In this document: positions 6,389 through 13,473 of the stretch, piece after piece | How positions within the stretch are numbered: position 1 is the first letter of the stretch | Layout: every line of letters starts with the position of its first letter | Assembly (NCBI GenBank): GCA_934547065.1 | Contig: CAKTEF010000033.1 | Coordinates: 1 to 14,751, forward strand | Direction of reading: 5' to 3' | Origin: an uncultured Faecalibacterium sp. | GTDB taxonomy: Bacteria; Bacillota; Clostridia; Oscillospirales; Ruminococcaceae | DNA: 14,751 nucleotides | The notes under the pieces: model-generated | Database searches by the model: none | The model's input: only the letters and a program-made list of their open reading frames with translations | What the model was told of the DNA's origin: nothing | Made by a program: the position numbers and the translations under genes

Positions 6389-6476
6389 GGAGAGATGTCC
6401 GAGTGGTTTAAGGAAGCAGTCTTGAAAACTGCCGTACGGCAACGTACCGTGGGTTCGAATCCCACTCTCTCCGCCA
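6389..6476 (+). tRNA. tRNA-Ser (anticodon TGA)
   Basis: An 88-base class II tRNA. The seven-pair acceptor stem (6389-6395 with 6466-6472) is followed by discriminator G and an encoded CCA. The anticodon loop CTTGAAA at 6421-6427 gives anticodon TGA at 6423-6425. A long variable arm (6433-6448) is typical of serine tRNAs, and the T arm has the TTCGAAT loop. It reads UCN serine codons. Confidence 0.97.
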
Positions 6477-6510
6477 TTTTTTATTGAATAAGTGTAACAC
6501 ACTTTGCTCT

Positions 6511-6604
6511 GGAGTAGTACTCAAGAGGCCGAAGAGGCGCCCCTGCTAAGGGCGTAGGTCGTCTAAACAACGGCGCGAGGGTTCAAATCCCTCCTACTCC
6601 GCCA
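6511..6604 (+). tRNA. tRNA-Ser (anticodon GCT)
   Basis: A 94-base class II tRNA. The acceptor stem pairs 6511-6517 with 6594-6600, followed by G and an encoded CCA. The anticodon stem 6538-6542 with 6550-6554 encloses loop CTGCTAA, giving GCT at 6545-6547, which reads AGY serine codons. A long variable arm and a TTCAAAT T loop are present. It lies 34 bases after the first tRNA and probably shares its transcript. Confidence 0.97.
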
Positions 6605-6606
6605 AG

Positions 6607-6644
6607 AAAAAGCTCGATGATTCTTAGAAATCACCGGGCTTTTT
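6607..6644 (+). terminator. Rho-independent terminator after the tRNA-Ser pair
   Basis: An inverted repeat of about 15 pairs with one A-C mismatch, one wobble and a five-base loop (CTTAG) starts two bases after the tRNA CCA. It ends in five T at 6640-6644. It separates the tRNA transcript from the RhuM gene. Confidence 0.8.
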
Positions 6645-6713
6645 CCATTACACCACGTTTTATCTTCTCGCCAACCAGATCAGGATGGCTGCGGTTTTTG
6701 AAAAGGTGCTCTC

Positions 6714-7712
6714 ATGGAAAACAATTTTCAGTTTTTGATCTACCGCTCTGCGGAAGAAGATGTGACCGTAGATGCTTTTATCAAAGATGATACGGTCTGG
6801 CTGACCCAGAAAGGCATGGCAAAGCTGTTTGACTGTACAACCGATAATATTTCACTTCACCTGAAAAATATCTATACCGAGGGCGAGTTAGCGGAAAGCG
6901 CAACTACCGAGGAATCCTCGGTAGTTCAAACCGAAGGAAACCGTCAGGTGCGCAGGCCTGCAAAGCTTTACAACCTCGATGCCATCATCTCGGTTGGCTA
7001 TCGCGTCAACTCCCGCCGGGCGACCCATTTTCGCATCTGGGCAACCGGCATCCTGAAAGAATACATGACAAAGGGCTTTGTCCTGGACGATGAACGCCTG
7101 AAGCAGGGAAAAGACGCTTTCGGCAAAGATTACTTCCGCGAATTATTGGAGCGCGTCCGCTCCATCCGCGCCAGCGAACGGCGCATCTGGCAGCAGGTAA
7201 CGGATATCTTTGCCGAGTGCAGCATCGACTATGACCGCAATGCCCCCCTGACCAAAGATTTCTATGCCATGGTGCAGAACAAATTCCACTATGCCATTAC
7301 CGGTCAGACTGCGGCAGAGATCGTGTATACAAAAGCCGACCATACCAAGGAGCACATGGGGTTGACCACCTGGAAGAACGCCCCGGAAGGGCGGGTGCTC
7401 AAATCGGATGTATCTGTTGCAAAGAATTATTTGTCTGAAAAACAGATCCGGCAGTTGGAGCGTGCCGTTTCAGGCTACTTCGACTATATTGAAGATCTGA
7501 TCGAGAGAGAAAACACTTTTACAATGGAGCAGTTCGCCGCCAGCATCAATGAGTTTTTGTCATTCCGGCGGTACGACATCCTGCCGGATAAGGGCAAAGT
7601 CACAAACCGGCGCGCAAAAGAGAAAGCAGAAGCTGAATATGCCTTGTTCAATCCCACACAGCGGATCGTGTCCGATTTCGACAAGGCTGTAAAAAAGCTC
7701 AAGTCTGAATAA
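6714..7712 (+). CDS. RhuM family protein (virulence RhuM family, Pfam Virulence_RhuM)
   Basis: This 332-residue soluble protein matches the RhuM family along its length. It shows FLIYRSAEEDVTVDAFIKDD at 7-26, TVWLTQKGMAKLFDC at 27-41 (a Bro-N-like winged HTH), YNLDAIISVGYRVNSRRATH at 86-105 and FRIWATGILKEYMTKGF at 106-122. The C-terminal half carries FHYAITGQTAAEIVYTKADH (191-210), a segment with some similarity to Fic/DOC-type proteins. The family was named from a Salmonella pathogenicity island and is common on mobile islands; its molecular function is not established. An AAAAGGTG site precedes the ATG. No convincing promoter was found. The coding region is clearly richer in A and T than its neighbours and sits directly beside tRNA genes, both of which suggest horizontal acquisition. 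No integrase or second att copy is visible. The frame is intact and full length for the family. Confidence 0.88.
   Translation: MENNFQFLIYRSAEEDVTVDAFIKDDTVWLTQKGMAKLFDCTTDNISLHLKNIYTEGELAESATTEESSVVQTEGNRQVRRPAKLYNLDAIISVGYRVNSRRATHFRIWATGILKEYMTKGFVLDDERLKQGKDAFGKDYFRELLERVRSIRASERRIWQQVTDIFAECSIDYDRNAPLTKDFYAMVQNKFHYAITGQTAAEIVYTKADHTKEHMGLTTWKNAPEGRVLKSDVSVAKNYLSEKQIRQLERAVSGYFDYIEDLIERENTFTMEQFAASINEFLSFRRYDILPDKGKVTNRRAKEKAEAEYALFNPTQRIVSDFDKAVKKLKSE
6902..6926. repeat. 25-base near-perfect palindrome inside the RhuM coding region
   Basis: Two 12-base arms, 6902-6913 (AACTACCGAGGA) and 6915-6926 (TCCTCGGTAGTT), are exact reverse complements around a single central A. It encodes roughly TTEESSVV in the linker before the conserved YNLD block. 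No T run follows, so it is not a normal terminator. Confidence 0.75.
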
Positions 7713-7715
7713 AAG

Positions 7716-7761
7716 CAACCGGCAGCGTCCCTCCCCAAAGGCCGCTGCCGGTTGATTTTTT
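7716..7761. terminator. Bidirectional terminator between RhuM and TraX genes
   Basis: A perfect 12-pair stem (7716-7727 with 7743-7754) with a 15-base loop is followed by a six-T run (7756-7761) on the plus strand and preceded by an A-rich stretch. It starts three bases after the RhuM stop and overlaps the TraX stop codon at 7760-7762. Confidence 0.9.
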
Positions 7762-8509
7762 ATCCCAGCAGCAGGTTCGTCACCGCTGCCAGAACGGTCA
7801 GGTGTACCGGGTAGAACAGGTAGAACGCCCACTTGGCCCACCGGGGGCAGAAGCCGCGCTCGCCGTTATAGAACCGCACCGGCACAAAGGCCAGCGGGGC
7901 AGTCAGCTCCCACGCCATCATCGCCGCACCCAGGATGCACTGCTGCTTGCGGGAGCGCCGGGTCAGGTAAAGCCCCACGATGAGCGCCACGCCGATGGCC
8001 CCGTAATCCGTGCCCATCCACTCTGCCAGCGCGGCGCACCCGCCCGCCCACACAAGCCCCTGCCAGCCGGGCAGGCCGGTTTCCTTTTCAAAGCGCCTGA
8101 GCCCCGCCATGGCCAGCACGCCCAGCGCCAGCGTCCAATAAACGTTCTGTGCGCCCGGGTAAAAGGGGGTGCGGAAGAACGCAAGGTCAAAGGGCACCTC
8201 GCTCAGAAAGCCGAACAGCACCAGCCGCCCAAGGTAGCCTTTGACGTTGTGGGTATGTACAAAGCCCTCCACCAGCAAAAAGCAAAACAGGGGAAAGGCC
8301 AGCCGCCCGGTGAAGCGCAGCACCATGTCCAGCCGGTACAGCGGATCGGCGGAAAGGGTGTCTTGCGAGAGAGTGCCGAATTCCAGCCCGGGCGTAAGGA
8401 TCCCTGCCTCGATGCAGGACGCGCCGATGTGGTCCACCAGCATGGTGATGCAGGCAATGGTTTTAAGGGCGGTGCCGCTGAAGCTGCGGCGCGGGGAACG
8501 TGCGGTCAT
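7760..8509 (-). CDS. TraX family integral membrane protein
   Basis: A 249-residue polytopic membrane protein. The N-terminal SGTALKTIACITMLVDHIGA (residues 11-30) and the C-terminal WAKWAFYLFYPVHL (224-237) are signature ends of the TraX family. About eight hydrophobic segments lie between them, with FTGRLAFPLFCFLLVEGF at 66-83 and WTLALGVLAMAGL at 125-137. TraX was first described as the F-pilin N-acetylase; it belongs to the membrane acyltransferase superfamily and is widespread in clostridia without any conjugation role, where its substrate is unknown. The start at 8509 is chosen because GAGGTG lies six bases upstream; the longer frame back to 8659 would cover the promoter of the divergent lysR gene and has no family similarity. 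There are no conjugation genes nearby. It is divergent from lysR and convergent with RhuM. Confidence 0.88.
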   Translation of the reverse strand: MTARSPRRSFSGTALKTIACITMLVDHIGASCIEAGILTPGLEFGTLSQDTLSADPLYRLDMVLRFTGRLAFPLFCFLLVEGFVHTHNVKGYLGRLVLFGFLSEVPFDLAFFRTPFYPGAQNVYWTLALGVLAMAGLRRFEKETGLPGWQGLVWAGGCAALAEWMGTDYGAIGVALIVGLYLTRRSRKQQCILGAAMMAWELTAPLAFVPVRFYNGERGFCPRWAKWAFYLFYPVHLTVLAAVTNLLLG

Positions 8510-8590
8510 AAAAAACACCTCGGTCTGTTTGTAAAAAATCGTCACAGGAACCATAACGGAGGAAAGGCGGCATTTCCTGCAGCAATTGCG

Positions 8591-8630
8591 GCAAAATCTG
8601 CACAGAGCGTGCAAAAATCGGGGCAAAATG
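8591..8630. repeat. Three GCAAAAT-type repeats upstream of the lysR promoter
   Basis: Related units GCAAAATC (8591), GCAAAAATC (8611) and GCAAAATG (8623) lie immediately before the -35 element in the traX-lysR divergent region. They could be regulator sites. The unit is short and A-rich, so chance is not excluded. Confidence 0.3.
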
Positions 8631-8631
8631 C

Positions 8632-8660
8632 TTGACAGAAAAGGCCCGGAATAGTACAAT
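8632..8660 (+). promoter_or_regulatory. Sigma-A promoter of the lysR-type gene
   Basis: A perfect TTGACA (8632-8637) and TACAAT (8655-8660) are 17 bases apart, giving a leader of about 90 bases. Within the leader, TTGA-N6-TCAA at 8672-8685 is a small inverted repeat with the T-N11-A form of LysR sites. Confidence 0.8.
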
Positions 8661-8757
8661 CAAGAAGATAATTGAACTATCTCAAATCAAAGATGAAAAA
8701 GATTCACAGAGAATCGAGCGTCTCCAAACCAGATCAAAGCGGAGGGAGGCATGGGAC

Positions 8758-9633
8758 ATGACGCTGTTTTCCTATGAGATTTTCGATGCCGTAGCACGGC
8801 AGGGCAGCTTTAACAAGGCGGCACAGCAGCTGCACCTGACCCCCTCGGCCATCAGCCACGCCATTGCCGTGATGGAGGCAGAGCTGGGCTTTACGCTGTT
8901 CAACCGCGGCAAAAACGGCGTTACCATGACCAGCTACGGTGCCTCGCTTTATCCGTCCATCCGCGATGTGCTGAACAGCGACGAGGCCTTGCAGCAGAGC
9001 ATCGCCCGCCTGAACGGCCTGGAAAAGGGCAAGGTCAAGCTGGGGGCGTTCAACTCGGTGTGCGCCGGGCTGCTGCCGAATATCCTGAAAAGCTTTATGG
9101 CCCAGTACCCCCAGATCGAGGTCGAGGTCTACCAGGGCACCTACGATGATGTCAAGGAGTGGCTGCGCACCGGCCAGGTAGACATGGCGTTCCTCTCCAA
9201 CAACTGCCGCGAGGAGTTCACCCTGACGGAGCTGTTCCGGGAGCCGCTGCTGTGCATCACCCCGCTGGACTGGCCCGCACCGCCGGACGGTGTGATGACC
9301 CCCGCCCTGATGAACGGCCAGAACTTTGTGGTACAGTGGGATGCCACCGACGCGGAGATGCGTCAGTTCCTCAAAAAATACTCCATTGCCACCGAGCGCC
9401 GCTGCCATGTCATCGACGACCAGTCCAACATTGCCATGGTGGAAGCCGGCTTGGGCATTTCCATCATGCCCCGGATGCTGCTGCGCAACTGCACGGCAGC
9501 CGTCCACATTTATCCCATCCGGCCCGAAGAAGACCGGGTGGTGGGTCTGGCCGTCCAGCGCCCTTCCGCCATGGCCCCCGCCGTGGAGCAGATGTTCCGC
9601 CACGTTGTGGAATACTGCAAGGATCTGGACTGA
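8758..9633 (+). CDS. LysR family transcriptional regulator
   Basis: A 291-residue LysR-type regulator. Residues 1-60 form the winged HTH (YEIFDAVARQGSFNKAAQQL, then HLTPSAISHAIAVMEAELG and FTLFNRGKNGVTMTSYG). From about residue 90 to the end it has the periplasmic-binding-protein-like effector domain (KVKLGAFNSVCAGLLPNILK, GQVDMAFL, VEAGLGISIMPRMLL). The ATG at 8758 is chosen because GGAGGGAGG lies eight bases upstream and the LysR domain starts here; an in-frame TTG at 8632 is actually the -35 hexamer. The gene has its own promoter and terminator. It sits directly upstream of aguAB in the same orientation and divergent from traX, so either could be its target. The effector is unknown. Regulation of the polyamine genes is inference. 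Confidence 0.93.
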   Translation: MTLFSYEIFDAVARQGSFNKAAQQLHLTPSAISHAIAVMEAELGFTLFNRGKNGVTMTSYGASLYPSIRDVLNSDEALQQSIARLNGLEKGKVKLGAFNSVCAGLLPNILKSFMAQYPQIEVEVYQGTYDDVKEWLRTGQVDMAFLSNNCREEFTLTELFREPLLCITPLDWPAPPDGVMTPALMNGQNFVVQWDATDAEMRQFLKKYSIATERRCHVIDDQSNIAMVEAGLGISIMPRMLLRNCTAAVHIYPIRPEEDRVVGLAVQRPSAMAPAVEQMFRHVVEYCKDLD

Positions 9634-9653
9634 GAACCAATATAGCACATCCG

Positions 9654-9683
9654 GCCGATGTTGACAACATCGGCTGTTTTTTT
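9654..9683 (+). terminator. Rho-independent terminator after the lysR-type gene
   Basis: An eight-pair stem (9654-9661 with 9667-9674) with loop TGACA is followed after two bases by seven T at 9677-9683. It separates lysR from the aguA promoter. Confidence 0.9.
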
Positions 9684-9707
9684 GCCCGTTTTTCTGCAAA
9701 TTTCCAA

Positions 9708-9736
9708 TTGTATCCGGCACAAAGATACGGTATACT
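9708..9736 (+). promoter_or_regulatory. Promoter of the aguA-aguB-hydrolase unit
   Basis: TTGTAT (9708-9713) and TATACT (9731-9736) are 17 bases apart, 30 bases before the aguA start codon and downstream of the lysR terminator. Confidence 0.7.
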
Positions 9737-9766
9737 AAGAAAAATTCCATTCCACAGGAGGGCTCT

Positions 9767-10867
9767 ATGCAGCTTTTTTCCCGCACCCCTGTCGCCGACG
9801 GCTTCCACATGCCGGCGGAGTATGAGCCGCACCGCGGCTGTGTGATGATCTGGCCGGTCCGGCCCGGCTCCTGGCCCCATGGCGGCACCGCAGCCCAGTA
9901 CACCTTTGCGGCGGTGGCCCGCGCCATTGCCGAGAGCGAACCGGTCTGGATGCTGGCCGGGCCGGAGCATCTGGCCGATGCACAGGCCGCATTTGCCCAG
10001 GATGCGGCCATCCGGGTGCTGCCCATTGCCACCGATGATGCCTGGGCGCGGGATGTCGGCCCCACCTGCGTAGTGGACGGCAAAGGCACCGTGCGGGGCG
10101 TGGACTGGCAGTTCAACGCCTGGGGCGGGGAATACGACGGCCTGTACGCCCACTGGGAGCAGGACAACGCCGCCGCCCGCGCCCTCTGCGCCGCGCTGGA
10201 GCTGGACTGTTACGACGCACAGCACTTTGTGCTGGAGGGCGGCTCCATCCACACCGACGGCGAGGGAACGGTGATCGCCACGGAGGCCTGCCTGCTGAGC
10301 CGGGGGCGCAATCCGCAGCTGAGCCGGGAACAGATCGAACAGCAGCTCAAAGCCTATCTGGGTGCGCAGAAGATCGTCTGGCTGCCGCGCGGCATCTACA
10401 ATGACGAAACGAATGAGCATGTGGACAACGTCTGTGCCTACGTCGGCCCGGCCGAAGTCGTGCTGGCCTGGACGGACGATGAGAGCGACCCCCAGTACCC
10501 CCTGAGCAAAGCCTGCCTGGACGCACTGGAACAGGCCACCGATGCCAGGGGCCGCCGCTTTGTCATCCACAAGCTGCCCATCCCGGCAAAGCCGGTCTGT
10601 GTGCAGCCGGACGAGCTGGAGGGCTACACCTTTGAAGCGGGCGAGGACACCCGCGAAGCAGGGGAGCGGCTGGCCGCCAGCTACGTCAACTTTTACATTT
10701 CCAACGGCGGGATCCTCCTGCCCCAGTTCGGCGACGAGAACGATGCCGCCGCCGTCCGCATCCTGCAGGAGTGTTTCCCCACCCGGCGGGTGTATCCCAT
10801 CCCGGCGCGGGACATCCTCCTGGGCGGCGGGAACATCCATTGCATCACACAACAGATTCCGAGGTGA
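9767..10867 (+). CDS. aguA: Agmatine deiminase
   Basis: A 366-residue cytosolic enzyme of the guanidine-modifying (pentein) superfamily that hydrolyses agmatine to N-carbamoylputrescine and ammonia. The catalytic set is complete: D96 in [12 protein letters not shown]162 and D164 in [10 protein letters not shown]218 and D220 in NEHVDN, and the nucleophile C359 in [11 protein letters not shown] at the C-terminus. The numbering agrees closely with the well-studied enterococcal enzyme. Length is normal for the family. GGAGGG lies a few bases before the ATG. The amidase gene for the next step starts five bases after its stop, so the two form a putrescine-forming unit. The arginine decarboxylase that would supply agmatine is not in the window. 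The absence of carbamoyltransferase, carbamate kinase and antiporter genes argues for the biosynthetic AguA-AguB route rather than the ATP-yielding agmatine catabolism of lactic bacteria. Confidence 0.96.
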   Translation: MQLFSRTPVADGFHMPAEYEPHRGCVMIWPVRPGSWPHGGTAAQYTFAAVARAIAESEPVWMLAGPEHLADAQAAFAQDAAIRVLPIATDDAWARDVGPTCVVDGKGTVRGVDWQFNAWGGEYDGLYAHWEQDNAAARALCAALELDCYDAQHFVLEGGSIHTDGEGTVIATEACLLSRGRNPQLSREQIEQQLKAYLGAQKIVWLPRGIYNDETNEHVDNVCAYVGPAEVVLAWTDDESDPQYPLSKACLDALEQATDARGRRFVIHKLPIPAKPVCVQPDELEGYTFEAGEDTREAGERLAASYVNFYISNGGILLPQFGDENDAAAVRILQECFPTRRVYPIPARDILLGGGNIHCITQQIPR

Positions 10868-10872
10868 ACACG

Positions 10873-11763
10873 ATGAAAAAGATTACCGTTGCGGCGGTGC
10901 AGATGCAATGCACCCCCTCCGTAGAAGAAAACATTGCCAAGGCCGACAAGATGGTGCGGGACGCGGCCTCCCGCGGGGCCAACATCATCCTGCTGCCGGA
11001 GCTGTTTGAGCGGCCCTATTTCTGCCAGGAGCGGCGGTACGAATTTTACGGCTACGCCACCCCCGCCGAAAAGAACCCCGCCATCCGGCATTTCCGGGCT
11101 GTGGCGGCTGAACTGGGCGTGGTGCTGCCCATCAGCTTTTACGAAAAAGCCGGCACCCAGCTGTTCAACAGCATCGCGGTGTTGGATGCCGACGGCAGCC
11201 TGCTGGGCGTTTACCGCAAGACCCACATCCCCGACGACCATTACTATCAGGAAAAGTTCTATTTCACCCCCGGCGACACCGGCTTCAAGGTGTGGAACAC
11301 CCGCTTCTGCCGCATTGGCATCGGCATCTGCTGGGACCAGTGGTTCCCGGAAACGGCCCGCAGCCTGGCGCTACTGGGAGCAGAGCTTCTGCTCTATCCC
11401 ACGGCCATCGGCTCCGAGCCCATCCTGGACTGCGACAGCGCGGGTCACTGGCGGCGCTGTATGCAGGGCCACGCGGGCAGCAACCTGATCCCCGTGGTGG
11501 CCGCCAACCGCATCGGGCTGGAGACCGTGGAACCGTGCGAGGCCAACGGCGGCCAGAGCTCGGCGCTGCGGTTCTACGGTTCCTCGTTCATCGCGGACGA
11601 GACGGGCGCGCTGGTGGCCGACGGCTCCCGCGACAAGGAGGAAGTGCTGCTGGCCTCCTTTGATCTGGACCAGGTAGAAGCCAACCGGATGAGCTGGGGC
11701 GTGTTCCGCGACCGCCGCCCGGAGTGCTACGGCGAGATCACCCGGCAGGGCCGTGGCGTATAA
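10873..11763 (+). CDS. aguB: N-carbamoylputrescine amidase
   Basis: A 296-residue nitrilase-superfamily amidohydrolase that converts N-carbamoylputrescine to putrescine, carbon dioxide and ammonia. The Glu-Lys-Cys triad is visible: E43 in LLPELFERPYFCQ, K116 in YRKTHIPDD and C153 in GICWDQWFPE. The segments PDDHYYQEKFYF and NRIGLE are typical of the AguB subgroup within the nitrilases, and the length is usual. The ribosome binding site GAGGTG overlaps the aguA stop codon region, giving tight coupling to aguA. Only 34 bases, with no hairpin, separate it from the secreted hydrolase gene downstream, so that gene is probably in the same transcript. Confidence in the function is high because of both motif and pairing with aguA. 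Confidence 0.95.
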   Translation: MKKITVAAVQMQCTPSVEENIAKADKMVRDAASRGANIILLPELFERPYFCQERRYEFYGYATPAEKNPAIRHFRAVAAELGVVLPISFYEKAGTQLFNSIAVLDADGSLLGVYRKTHIPDDHYYQEKFYFTPGDTGFKVWNTRFCRIGIGICWDQWFPETARSLALLGAELLLYPTAIGSEPILDCDSAGHWRRCMQGHAGSNLIPVVAANRIGLETVEPCEANGGQSSALRFYGSSFIADETGALVADGSRDKEEVLLASFDLDQVEANRMSWGVFRDRRPECYGEITRQGRGV

Positions 11764-11797
11764 TTCCATGCAGTTTCAACAGAAAGGACAACCATTG

Positions 11798-13354
11798 ATG
11801 GATCGACGGAGTTTTTGCAAGGCACTGGGGCTGGCAGCTGCCGGGAGCATGCTGCCCATCCTCCCGGCCGGGGCCGAGACGACGGCCGCTGTGGGCCGGG
11901 CGGTGCCTGCCGGCCGCTACCCCATCTGCTTCCGCAGCGATCTGAGCCGCTGTGACCCGCCGCATGACTTTTACTATTCGGACGATCTGTTCCGGCATTC
12001 CGCTCTGGAATATGACCACCAGCTGGCTCTGGTCACCCTGGGCATGGTGTCGGCAGCCGGCAACAGCTACGCCAGCGATGCCCGCTACTGGGTCAACGGC
12101 GATGCCGGGCGGCAGGCCAACATTGCCGCCGCCTACGAGACGCTTGGCTTTGCCGACCCGCTGTTCTACAACTACGAGATCGACGAGAGCAGCGCCGGGG
12201 ATCATGTGGGCTATTCGATGGCCCGCAAGACCCTGACTGTGGACGGCCAGACCCAGACGTTGATCGTCCTGATGCTGCGGGGCGCGGGCTACGGAGCCGA
12301 GTGGGCCAGCAACTTCCACACCGGCAGCGGCACCGCCCATGCGGGCTTTGTGGCCTCCGTCTCGGCGGTGTACGCTTCGCTCAGCGCCTATCTGGACCGC
12401 GCCGCAGGCCGGCAGGGCAGCCTTGGCCGGGTCAAGCTCTGGCTGGGCGGCTTCAGCCGGGGCGCAGCGATCGCCAACATGCTGGCAGCACAGGTGACCC
12501 GGATGCCCCGGCTGCGGCAGGAGGACGTGTTCGTTTACACCTTTGCCACCCCGGCCGCCCTGACGGCTGCCGACCGCCCCGACCTGCAGCAGGACTACGA
12601 CAGTAATCACGCCCCGGACGGCTCCTTGAACGCCGCCTGGGCCAAGAGCAACATCTTCAACCTGATCTCCAGCGGCGACATCGTGGCGCGGGTGCTGCCC
12701 GCCGACTGGGGCTACCACCGCAACGGCTGCGACCGTTTCCTGCCCGCCACCCGCAGCGCGCAGGAGGGGGCCGACCTGGATGCCCTGGCGGCCGATTTCG
12801 GCCCCACGCCGCTGAAAATCAGCACCCTGGCCACCGCCGCCGACACCAACGCCCTGGTGGAGGTGCTGGAAAAGTTCTGCGTTTCCAAGGAAAACTTCCA
12901 CCAGAAATACGAGGCCGCATTCATGGACATGATCCAGTGCGCCTTTACCCGCTCGGAAGCCGAGGTGGCCGACGGCAAGATCCTGGACGACGGCGAGATC
13001 GTGGAACGGCTGGAAAGCCTGACCAACATGAAGCAGTTCGATTTCTGGCAGATCGTCCGCAGCGTCTGGACGGCTTCCTCCATGAGCCGCCCCATCCTGG
13101 AACGGTTCGGCCAGAATGTGCCGCTGCAAGCGCGGCAGGTTGTCATCCCGGTGCTGGCCGTGGGCCTGTGCTACGGCATTGAGGCCGACGTGGTCAATGT
13201 GGTGGCTCAGTACATCGTCCAGCTCATCACCATGCGGGGCGAGCCGGACAGCGTGCTGCGCGCGGCGTTCTGCCACTACCCGGAAAATTACATTGCCCTG
13301 ATGGAATACTACGCCCCGGAGGAGCACGGCATGGAGCCGTTTACCAGAAGATGA
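11798..13354 (+). CDS. Secreted lipase-like alpha/beta hydrolase with Tat-type signal peptide
   Basis: A 518-residue exported protein. The N-terminus MDRRSFCKALGLAAAG has a twin-arginine pattern (R-R-x-F-x-K), followed by a hydrophobic stretch and an A-G-A signal-peptidase site before residue 27. The mature part resembles lipase class 3 / DUF2974-type hydrolases. It has the nucleophile elbow GGFSRGAA with S220, the strand FVYTFATPAAL (245-255), and the segment NLISSGDIVARVLP (288-301) with the likely acid D294. A C-terminal HYPENYIAL near H493 is a candidate for the catalytic histidine (H307 is another). The substrate is unknown; acyl ester hydrolysis is inferred. The start at 11798 is chosen for the signal sequence and the AAAGGA site nine bases upstream; a longer frame from 11753 overlaps aguB. 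No terminator follows. Transcription with aguAB is odd, since those enzymes are cytosolic. Confidence 0.78.
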   Translation: MDRRSFCKALGLAAAGSMLPILPAGAETTAAVGRAVPAGRYPICFRSDLSRCDPPHDFYYSDDLFRHSALEYDHQLALVTLGMVSAAGNSYASDARYWVNGDAGRQANIAAAYETLGFADPLFYNYEIDESSAGDHVGYSMARKTLTVDGQTQTLIVLMLRGAGYGAEWASNFHTGSGTAHAGFVASVSAVYASLSAYLDRAAGRQGSLGRVKLWLGGFSRGAAIANMLAAQVTRMPRLRQEDVFVYTFATPAALTAADRPDLQQDYDSNHAPDGSLNAAWAKSNIFNLISSGDIVARVLPADWGYHRNGCDRFLPATRSAQEGADLDALAADFGPTPLKISTLATAADTNALVEVLEKFCVSKENFHQKYEAAFMDMIQCAFTRSEAEVADGKILDDGEIVERLESLTNMKQFDFWQIVRSVWTASSMSRPILERFGQNVPLQARQVVIPVLAVGLCYGIEADVVNVVAQYIVQLITMRGEPDSVLRAAFCHYPENYIALMEYYAPEEHGMEPFTRR

Positions 13355-13412
13355 TTCACTTTTCTTCACCTTCCGCCTGAAATCTCTCCACCGGTGAAAC
13401 GCCTGCGATTCG

Positions 13413-13441
13413 TTGAAATCCCGTTTCCTCTATGTTACACT
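13413..13441 (+). promoter_or_regulatory. Promoter of the sodium symporter gene (extended -10)
   Basis: TTGAAA (13413-13418) and TACACT (13436-13441) are 17 bases apart, with TG one base before the -10 giving an extended -10 element. The start codon is 32 bases further on. No terminator was found between the hydrolase gene and this promoter. Confidence 0.7.
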
Positions 13442-13473
13442 TGATTTTATCAATTGGAAAAGAGGAAAAAAAC

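Noticed and set aside
6199..6502. Minus-strand small ORFs reading RVGFEPTVRCRTAVF or SGIRTHGTLPYGSF
   Set aside because: These peptides are the well-known spurious translation of the antisense strand of tRNA-Ser; the tRNA structure explains the sequence.
7728..7742. TCCCTCC in the terminator loop as a second copy of the tRNA-Ser 3' end (att site)
   Set aside because: Only seven bases match the tRNA end, too short to count as an attachment-site repeat, and no integrase is present.
8734..10852. Two overlapping minus-strand frames of 477 and 462 codons opposite lysR and aguA
   Set aside because: They cross the lysR terminator and aguA promoter, resemble no family, and lie opposite enzymes with complete catalytic residues.
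11738..13369. A 543-codon minus-strand frame opposite the hydrolase gene
   Set aside because: Antisense shadow of the plus-strand gene, which has a signal peptide, nucleophile elbow and ribosome binding site.
13365..13398. Inverted repeat TTCACC...GGTGAA after the hydrolase gene as a terminator
   Set aside because: The arms are only six bases with a 22-base spacer and no T run follows.
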